From NCBI GenBank assembly GCA_964391025.1, contig CAYMKJ010000281.1:1-10023 (forward strand): DNA of 10,023 bases, in the 5' to 3' direction. This document shows positions 1 to 4,723 of the stretch, in pieces (within the stretch, counting starts at the first letter, position 1; the number at the start of each line of letters is the position of its first letter). The notes beneath the pieces are model-generated. The model did not search any database, was not told the origin of the DNA, and was given only the letters and a program-made list of their open reading frames with translations. Position numbers and translations under genes: made by a program. This stretch comes from SHZI01 sp964391025 (GTDB lineage Bacteria; Pseudomonadota; Gammaproteobacteria; Steroidobacterales; GCA-2729495).

Positions 1-1401
1 ATCGAAGTCCTCGACGACGATCTCGCGATCCAACGTCAACACGGCCTGCGTACCCGCACCGCCCGGGTCGGTGATGCGTCGCTTCGACACGCGGTAGATG
101 TTGCCGGTGATCTCATCAACGAACTGTGCCCCGGCAGGGAACATCTGCACGAGCATCCGCGACTTCTCGGGGGTGACGCCCGTCGGCGGGACCGGAACTT
201 CGGTAGGTACGCCCGTCGCATCCGCGGCGAGCGGCAGCGAATTGGGTAGGAATTGAATCTGAACCCGCCAGGCCACGGGGAACATCACGTCGTTCGCCGC
301 CGTCATTGCGGCAGGTTCCACGGGAGCAACCGCGGAGTTGAACTCGAATGGGTTGGGGATTCGCAAAGGGTCGGCGGCGTCTTGCCGGGCGTAACGGTTC
401 GTCGGCTTGGTACGCCGCAAGGTTACATAGTACATGTCAAACGTGCGCGTGGTCCCCATCGCGGCGGCGGCTTCCTGCACCCTTCTCGCAGGGGCGGTCA
501 ACAGCGTCGGGCCGACGTGGTTTCGAAGGCGATGCAACACCGCCCAACAAAACCGCCGGGTCGCCAGCTTCTCGTTCCAATGTTCCAGTTTCTTTTCGAA
601 GTCGGGGTCAGCCGTCGGCGGCGGCGCTTCCATTGGCGGATATAGGCGTTGCCACAATCGTACTTGTGGAGTTCCGCCTTGCGGAGTCAGGAAATTGTCA
701 CCGCCATAGAAAAGCTGATCCGGGAACGATAACCCTCGATTTCTCGCGAGTGGCGCTGGCGCGGGGTAATTCACATTGAGGAAACGATCTTGGACGATTT
801 GAGTGGGTGTCCCCGGTGGGTTTCCGGGATCTTCCAAGTCCCAAGGGTTCTCCGCCACTGTTGCGACCGTCGGCCCGGTGCTGATGAACAGGATGTTTTC
901 CATGTTCAGCGCATGCACCGAGGTGTCGGAAAACGCAAGGAGGCCCGGCAACGTTGGATCAAAGAACATGTCGCCGGCCAGGCTGCCGGAGGTGAGGCGC
1001 ATTTCCTCGTAGGGAGGCGTCGGCAGCAGGGGCTGACGCTGGACGAGGCTATGACCCGCCGGGCGGAGGAGCGACTGGAGAGTAGACTTAGCCCCTGCGG
1101 CCGCGGACTGCTCCGCGGTGTATTCGCTTAGCGTCCGCGCCCGGTCCCAGGCGACGGGAAACATCGTCGCCACCATTACCAACCCCAGACCCAGAATTAC
1201 GATGGCGATCATCATTTCGACGAGGGAGAAGGCGTCCCGGAGGGACGAATGAGAATAGCCCAGCGTTTCTGACGCTGGGTGGCCACGCCAAGAATAAACT
1301 CCAGTCCCGGAGGGACGACTGGACCGTTCAGCCGTCCCTACGGGACTATTCCCGATTGACGGCGACGCATTCGCACCGATAAATCGGTGGGCTATTTTCA
1401 A
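1..1401 (-). CDS. GspI/PilV-like prepilin-type protein, partial (runs off the left edge)
   Basis: An uninterrupted minus-strand reading frame runs from the repeat region to position 1, so the C-terminus is outside the window. The key signature is AFSLVEMMIAIVIL (Phe codon at 1230-1228). It is a type IV prepilin / pseudopilin N-terminal cleavage and methylation motif with Glu at mature +5, followed by a hydrophobic helix ending near GLVMVATMFP. The family is cleaved by a PilD/GspO peptidase and assembled into a periplasmic pseudopilus. The long mature part (about 410 residues visible) and the IVILGLGLV helix resemble GspI/PilV minor pilins; the exact subtype is inferred. The start is uncertain: there is no ATG or GTG upstream in frame. 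TTG at 1401 is the nearest usual start and would give a 57-residue leader made entirely of repeat DNA; another TTG lies 108 bp further up. The next gene upstream is another prepilin, 212 bp away. Confidence 0.75.
   Translation of the reverse strand, partial: MKIAHRFIGANASPSIGNSPVGTAERSSRPSGTGVYSWRGHPASETLGYSHSSLRDAFSLVEMMIAIVILGLGLVMVATMFPVAWDRARTLSEYTAEQSAAAGAKSTLQSLLRPAGHSLVQRQPLLPTPPYEEMRLTSGSLAGDMFFDPTLPGLLAFSDTSVHALNMENILFISTGPTVATVAENPWDLEDPGNPPGTPTQIVQDRFLNVNYPAPAPLARNRGLSFPDQLFYGGDNFLTPQGGTPQVRLWQRLYPPMEAPPPTADPDFEKKLEHWNEKLATRRFCWAVLHRLRNHVGPTLLTAPARRVQEAAAAMGTTRTFDMYYVTLRRTKPTNRYARQDAADPLRIPNPFEFNSAVAPVEPAAMTAANDVMFPVAWRVQIQFLPNSLPLAADATGVPTEVPVPPTGVTPEKSRMLVQMFPAGAQFVDEITGNIYRVSKRRITDPGGAGTQAVLTLDREIVVEDFD
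1233..1389. repeat. Cluster of REP-like perfect hairpins
   Basis: At least five perfect inverted repeats follow each other here. They are CGTCCC/GGGACG (1233-1238, 1242-1247), CCCAGCGT/ACGCTGGG (1259-1266, 1272-1279), GTCCC/GGGAC (1304-1308, 1312-1316), GTCCC/GGGAC (1334-1338, 1342-1346) and CACCGAT/ATCGGTG (1374-1380, 1383-1389). Loops are only 2-5 nt. The recurring gtccc-N3-gggac core suggests one repeat family. Such short GC-rich palindromes are typical of REP elements mobilised by Y1 transposases, but no transposase is visible here. The cluster overlaps the apparent leader-coding region of the downstream prepilin. Confidence 0.75.
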
Positions 1402-1610
1402 TGCGTGCCAACGGCACGCTGCGTCAGAGCACCGGGCGCAAGCCCGGTGACCTTTGGGCGTTGGGACCGCAGGCTCGCGCCCGCGGCTCTGATAGGCGTT
1501 TCTTTTCAATGCGTGCCTACGGCACGCTGCGTCAGAACACCGGGCGCAAGCCCGGTGACCTTTGGGCGTTGGGACCGCAGGCTCGCGCCTGCGGCTCTGA
1601 TAGGCGTTTC
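1395..1610. repeat. Tandem duplication, 108-bp unit, three hairpins per unit
   Basis: Two head-to-tail copies (1395-1502 and 1503-1610) differ at only about four positions. Each holds three stems: GCGTGCC/GGCACGC (1403-1409, 1413-1419), ACCGGGC/GCCCGGT around a GCAA loop (1431-1437, 1442-1448), and CCGCAGGC with its partner around TCGC (1467-1474, 1479-1486). The third stem is perfect in copy 2 (1575-1582, 1587-1594) and has one mismatch in copy 1. Because 108 is divisible by three, both strands stay open across it and give a spurious 36-residue protein repeat. It fills the gap between two prepilin genes. Confidence 0.9.
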
Positions 1611-1613
1611 GTA

Positions 1614-2591
1614 TCATGGCGTTGTCGGCGCCTCGTTTTCACCGACCGGACCACGGACTACGGCCCCGGTCAAGCGGTGCACGTAGAAGGGCTGCGAGGC
1701 ATCCAGAAGAAACTGCCGCTTCTGCTCGGGAGTACCCGCCGCCCCAAACAACGATTCGTCATACACCAACAGTCCGTCAACGGAGGGAAAGTTGAGGGCG
1801 GTGCCGTGGTCTTGGGGATCAACCACCAAGTCGATAAATTCCGGCACGGCAGGGGGGGTGCCTTCAGCGAAGTCGATTGGGGTTGTCGGGGTTCCAGACG
1901 GGTTCTGCAGGAAGTATTTTGTAACTTCATCGGCGACCACATAAGCCGTAAAGTCGCCTAATTCCGGTGTGCCCTCTTCTGCGTCGGCATCACGGATCAA
2001 GACATCACGCCGGACGCGCAACTGCCCGTCGCTCGAATAAATCATGGTGAAGAAGTTTCGATGCCGCTGGGCTTGTTCGCCCACCGTCGTGTTGAAGTCG
2101 GTATTGGCTAGCTCCGCCTCGCTAAAGAGTTGATACGGCTCTGCGTCGGGATTGGTGGTTATGTCTTGCACCGCGTACCTTGGCACCACGCGCATGGGGA
2201 CGGGCAGGGCGTAGGTTCGCTCCGGCAGTACGTTGAAAACATTGGTCCAGGCTTCCCGTGTGTCGGGATTCGCCGCCTTCTTCGCATCCTGATTGATGGT
2301 GGCGATCCGCTGGACGCCGGCGTCATCGAGGTAAAAGAACAGACCGCTGTCGCCGAAGTCGTTCTCCATGGCCTTGGCCCGCGTGGACATGAGCAATCCG
2401 CTGATGGCGTCCTGGGCCTCGGAGATGCGACGCTGCTTCCACAGCGTGCTCGCCGCCGGAAGCACGATCCCCAAGACCAGGAGAATGACGGCCACGACGA
2501 TGACCATTTCCACGAGCGTGAACGCTCGTGAATGTCGAATGGCGAATCCCGACGCGGTCGGGACAAGTTCCGAATGTCGAATGGTCGTCAC
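1614..2591 (-). CDS. GspH-like prepilin-type N-terminal cleavage/methylation protein
   Basis: A 325-residue pseudopilin-like protein. The leader (1-23) ends HSRA, and cleavage before FTLVE is expected at A23/F24, with Glu28 as mature +5. A hydrophobic helix (about 24-46, VIVVAVILLVLGIVLPAA) would anchor it in the inner membrane and pack in the pseudopilus core. The following region, with RRISEAQDAISGLLMSTRAKAMEN, resembles GspH/FimT minor pseudopilins, in which the helix is followed by a stretch dividing residues into small-molecule-like repeats; subtype is inferred. The rest (about 80-325) is an acidic globular domain I cannot assign. The start is GTG at 2591, sharing four bases (GTGA) with the stop of the upstream prepilin, so translational coupling is likely. 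The leader residues IRHS and FAIRHS are encoded by the GAATNNC heptamer repeats. Two neighbouring prepilins indicate a secretion or surface-structure operon. Confidence 0.85.
   Translation of the reverse strand: MTTIRHSELVPTASGFAIRHSRAFTLVEMVIVVAVILLVLGIVLPAASTLWKQRRISEAQDAISGLLMSTRAKAMENDFGDSGLFFYLDDAGVQRIATINQDAKKAANPDTREAWTNVFNVLPERTYALPVPMRVVPRYAVQDITTNPDAEPYQLFSEAELANTDFNTTVGEQAQRHRNFFTMIYSSDGQLRVRRDVLIRDADAEEGTPELGDFTAYVVADEVTKYFLQNPSGTPTTPIDFAEGTPPAVPEFIDLVVDPQDHGTALNFPSVDGLLVYDESLFGAAGTPEQKRQFLLDASQPFYVHRLTGAVVRGPVGENEAPTTP
2511..2585. repeat. Heptamer repeats and hairpins spanning a prepilin leader
   Basis: GAATNNC heptamers occur at 2530-2550 (three in a row) and again at 2572-2585 (two). 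Between them lies a 7-bp hairpin, TCCCGAC/GTCGGGA (2547-2553, 2557-2563). On the other side is a 9-bp perfect inverted repeat, CACGAGCGT/ACGCTCGTG (2511-2519, 2522-2530), which covers the codons of the PilD cleavage site. The heptamers match those at 3567-3660. Confidence 0.8.
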
Positions 2592-3622
2592 GGCGTGATC
2601 CCCTTGGCGAGTTTTTCTTTGAGGGCCGGGTTGGAATAGACGTTGTCGTCGTTGAACGGATTGTTGACCACGTGATCATCAGCGTCTTCAAAGTCGCCCA
2701 CGAGCGAGGCTTTCGCGTCCGCCTCCATCGCATCCAGAGTAAGTTGGTCCTTTCCATTAGGACCATAGGACATAATGATCGGCTGGCCGCCGTTCATTCG
2801 GATCAGCTCCGTGGAGGCTTCATTCCATGCGGCGTGGTTGCTGGAAGCAATCGGCATGAACGTCGCCGAATCCGGTTGCCAGTCACGTTGGGCGAGATAG
2901 CTGATGGGCGTGCCCCAGTCGTCGAGGATGTAACGAATTTGGTGGTCGTTCGCATCCCACGACCCGATGGGGCCTCCGGGGCGATCGAGAAACAAAGCGG
3001 GCTTACCGTCGTCGAGTGCACCCGGGGAGCGGTTTTTGTCTGGAATTCGGTCCAGGATGGAAGAGGCCGATTCGCTCAAGGTTTCGATGGCCACGACCAT
3101 GGCCAGCATGTCGCGATGTTCGAACGCGTCCTCCGCCGCGCCATTTTTATAGAAACGCATCGGTTGCCCCGAAGGCGCCGGAAAGATGACAGCGCCGCCG
3201 GCGGCGAGTGTACGGACCGCTGGCGGCGCTTGGCTGCCGGGAAGCCCATTCGTAGTGAACACTTCCAGTTCGTCAGGCGGATACTGCCCGTAGCGATCCG
3301 AGTAGAATATATGCGTGACCGCGGGATCCTGTTTGCCCTTGCTCGGGTCTTTCGTTTGCTTTGCGCGAGTGATGGTGGGCTTGACCGTTTGCTCGCGTTT
3401 GAATTCCTCGACGGCGTCGGCGACGATTTGAAGCACGGCCTGGGTGTTGTTGGTCCGCCCCTTGTTGATGAAGCTGGAGCTGGCCACAAGGATGGAGCTG
3501 ACCAGGATGCCGATGACGACGATGACGATCAGAAGTTCGACGAGGGTCAGGGCGCGGCGACGCCCTGAATGTCGAATGTCGAATAGCGAATAGCGAATTG
3601 AAAGACGTAAGACTCGATGCAT
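2588..3622 (-). CDS. GspG-like type II secretion pseudopilin
   Basis: A 344-residue prepilin-type protein starting at ATG 3622. The leader (1-24) ends GRRRA, with expected cleavage at A24 before LTLVE and Glu29 as mature +5. The hydrophobic helix is about 25-48 (LLIVIVVIGILVSSILVA). The helix extension (about 54-80) and the later DDWGTPISYL (234-243) and MSYGPNGKDQ (284-293) match features of GspG major pseudopilins, where a conserved W-G-x-P-x-Y segment and a C-terminal loop rich in Gly/Asp bind calcium. It is much longer than classical GspG (about 140 residues), with an insertion of roughly 150 residues between helix and C-terminal core, as often seen in planctomycete-type pseudopilins (family knowledge, from memory). 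Stop TGA overlaps the next gene's GTG. An upstream pseudopilin C-terminus ends 31 bp before its start. The leader residues IRYSLFDIRHS come from repeat DNA. Confidence 0.88.
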   Translation of the reverse strand: MHRVLRLSIRYSLFDIRHSGRRRALTLVELLIVIVVIGILVSSILVASSSFINKGRTNNTQAVLQIVADAVEEFKREQTVKPTITRAKQTKDPSKGKQDPAVTHIFYSDRYGQYPPDELEVFTTNGLPGSQAPPAVRTLAAGGAVIFPAPSGQPMRFYKNGAAEDAFEHRDMLAMVVAIETLSESASSILDRIPDKNRSPGALDDGKPALFLDRPGGPIGSWDANDHQIRYILDDWGTPISYLAQRDWQPDSATFMPIASSNHAAWNEASTELIRMNGGQPIIMSYGPNGKDQLTLDAMEADAKASLVGDFEDADDHVVNNPFNDDNVYSNPALKEKLAKGITP

Positions 3623-3660
3623 TGGACATTCGCTATTCGATATTCGCCATTCGCTATTCG
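3567..3660. repeat. Inverted arrays of GAATNNC heptamers
   Basis: On the plus strand 3567-3600 contains GAATGTC twice, GAATAGC twice and then GAATTG. After 27 bp the complementary array follows at 3628-3660 (ATTCGCT, ATTCGAT, ATTCGCC, ATTCGCT, ATTCG). The two arrays could pair as a long imperfect hairpin. The repeat spans the stop of the pseudopilin fragment and the start and leader codons of the next prepilin. Confidence 0.85.
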
Positions 3661-3794
3661 GTCTTCCGCGTCCAGTTGAGCACGTCGTCGTCGGTGCCGT
3701 AACGGGCGTCGGGTCCGGCGCTAATCAATAGATAGGTATCTTTCTGCACGGGCGTGGCCCGGGCCTTCACCGAGGCATCGAGAATGAAATTCAC
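3654..3794 (-). pseudogene. Pseudopilin C-terminal fragment joined in frame to a PIN-toxin-like start
   Basis: This 46-codon frame begins at GTG 3794, overlapping the antitoxin stop (GTGA), exactly where a VapC-type toxin would begin. Its first residues VNFILDASV resemble PIN-domain toxin N-termini, where the Asp is a metal ligand. However, it then continues as KDTYLLISAGPDARYGTDDD and VLNW, which is the calcium-loop C-terminus of a GspG-like pseudopilin, and stops at TAG 3654. FILDASV could also belong to the pseudopilin, since such proteins often have a similar stretch before the QKD/LLISAG segment. Neither a whole toxin nor a whole pseudopilin is present. This is either a junction of two unrelated sequences within about 3765-3795 or a real rearrangement. 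The remaining upstream part of the pseudopilin is missing. Confidence 0.7.
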
Positions 3795-4036
3795 TCACGG
3801 CCTTCCTGGATCAGTGCCCGGATGTTCCCCCGACCCTTGATGGGATTGGCGCGCATAAAGGCCTGGAACTTGTCGATCGCGGCCCGCGGGTTGCTGGGTT
3901 CGGAATCCTCACTGGGGACCAGATCAGCTACGGCCTGACCCCGGTTCGTAATCGTGAAGCGCTTCCCGGCCTTAACCTGCCGCAACAGTTCGGGGAGCCT
4001 GGTCTTCGCCTCATACGCCCCGATCTCGATCTTCAT
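3791..4036 (-). CDS. Phd/YefM-family type II antitoxin
   Basis: An 81-residue protein of typical antitoxin size. The N-terminus MKIEIGAYEAKTRLPELLRQ, followed by VKAGKRFTITNRGQAVADLVP, matches the Phd/YefM fold: a DNA-binding N-terminal half in which the E-A-K-x-x-L/P-E-L-L helix and the I-T-x-x-G-x-x-V-A-x-L-V strand are conserved. The C-terminal half (about 44-81) would be the flexible toxin-binding tail. ATG 4036 is chosen because AGGAGG (4050-4045) lies eight bases upstream; a longer frame from TTG 4060 would place the Shine-Dalgarno inside the coding region. Antitoxins of this family repress their own promoter with their toxin and neutralise a VapC/PIN or Doc/YoeB toxin. The expected toxin begins at the overlapping GTG 3794 but breaks off after about nine codons, so the antitoxin appears orphaned here. 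Confidence 0.88.
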   Translation of the reverse strand: MKIEIGAYEAKTRLPELLRQVKAGKRFTITNRGQAVADLVPSEDSEPSNPRAAIDKFQAFMRANPIKGRGNIRALIQEGRE

Positions 4037-4062
4037 GGCCGCATCCTCCTTGAGTAGCAACT

Positions 4063-4092
4063 AGTCTATAGACTGGTCTGATTGCGCGTCAA
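4063..4092 (-). promoter_or_regulatory. Sigma70-like promoter with palindromic operator for the antitoxin gene
   Basis: Read on the minus strand, TTGACG (4092-4087) is followed after 16 bp by TATAGA (4070-4065). The -10 lies inside the perfect 12-bp palindrome AGTCTATAGACT (4063-4074). An operator overlapping the -10 is what autoregulation by a Phd/YefM antitoxin requires; the binding itself is inferred. Confidence 0.7.
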
Positions 4093-4120
4093 GGCGGGTT
4101 TCTCAGTTTTCACCGCAGAT

Positions 4121-4723
4121 TCACCCGACCGGCACAAACGGCTCCACGTCGACGCGCTCGTAACGCACATCGATAACCTCAAGTTCTTCCGTGCCCCCGG
4201 GCGCCTGCAGGATCACGGTGTCACCGGGTTTCGCCTTCATCAGTGCGCGGGCGAGGGGCGAGATCCAGCTGATGTGCTTGCGCCGGTGGTCGCTCTCGTC
4301 GACACCGACGATGGTGACCACCCGTTCCTCCTGCGCTGTCGTTGTGTAGCGCACGGTGGCGCCAAAAAACGCCTGCGTGGCCGCGCGCTCATCCCGAGGC
4401 ATCTCCGGATCGATCACTTCCGCCAGGTCCACCCGGCGCGTCAGAAAGCGAATGCGGCGGTCGATGTCCCGCAGGCGGCGTTTGCCATACTGATAGTCGG
4501 CGTTTTCACTGCGATCCCCGTTGCCCGCCGCCCAGGACACGACCGCCGTAACCGCCGGTCGTTCCTTCCTGAGCAGGAACTGGAGTTCGTCTTTCAGGCG
4601 TTGCAGGCCCGCCGGCGTGATGTAGTTCTTCGTGCCGGGGGGCAGGGTATTCAAACCCTCGCGGGCGTCGTCCTCCGGCCCGTCCTCGTCCTGATCGGAT
4701 TCTTTGGTAAAGGCTTTGCTCAC
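4121..4723 (-). CDS. greB: Transcription elongation factor GreB
   Basis: A 200-residue GreB. The core (about 31-196) begins GTKNYITPAGLQRLKDELQF and includes GDRSENADYQY (69-79), the coiled-coil tip whose acidic pair (Asp70 and Glu73 here) enters the RNA polymerase secondary channel and stimulates cleavage of backtracked RNA. KRRLRDIDRRIRFLTRR continues the coiled coil, and SWISPLARALM and the GDTV segment belong to the C-terminal FKBP-like domain. It is about 40 residues longer than E. coli GreB because of an acidic, low-complexity N-terminal extension (1-30, rich in Asp/Glu). GTG 4723 is chosen since VSKAFTKES is a common opening for extended GreB proteins and it overlaps the upstream fusion's TGA by GTGA; a longer frame to 4936 is only the shadow of that gene. 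Cotranslation with the fusion is likely, though a functional link is not obvious. Confidence 0.95.
   Translation of the reverse strand: MSKAFTKESDQDEDGPEDDAREGLNTLPPGTKNYITPAGLQRLKDELQFLLRKERPAVTAVVSWAAGNGDRSENADYQYGKRRLRDIDRRIRFLTRRVDLAEVIDPEMPRDERAATQAFFGATVRYTTTAQEERVVTIVGVDESDHRRKHISWISPLARALMKAKPGDTVILQAPGGTEELEVIDVRYERVDVEPFVPVG

Noticed and set aside
253..1131. Several overlapping plus-strand reading frames
   Set aside because: They lie antisense to the long open prepilin frame, lack coherent domains, and are Arg/Gly-rich composition artefacts.
1395..1610. CRISPR array
   Set aside because: Only two directly adjacent copies with no spacers and no cas genes in the window.
1387..1686. 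Plus-strand reading frame with a 36-residue protein repeat
   Set aside because: The protein repeat merely reflects the 108-bp hairpin-bearing DNA duplication, and it continues antisense into the end of a prepilin gene; no recognisable domain.
3654..3794. Intact VapC/PIN toxin
   Set aside because: Only the first nine residues fit a PIN toxin; the remainder is a pseudopilin C-terminus and the acidic active-site residues of a PIN domain are absent.
3791..4060. Antitoxin beginning at TTG 4060
   Set aside because: That start would place the AGGAGG Shine-Dalgarno inside the gene; ATG 4036 has ideal spacing and begins a conventional MKIEIG N-terminus.
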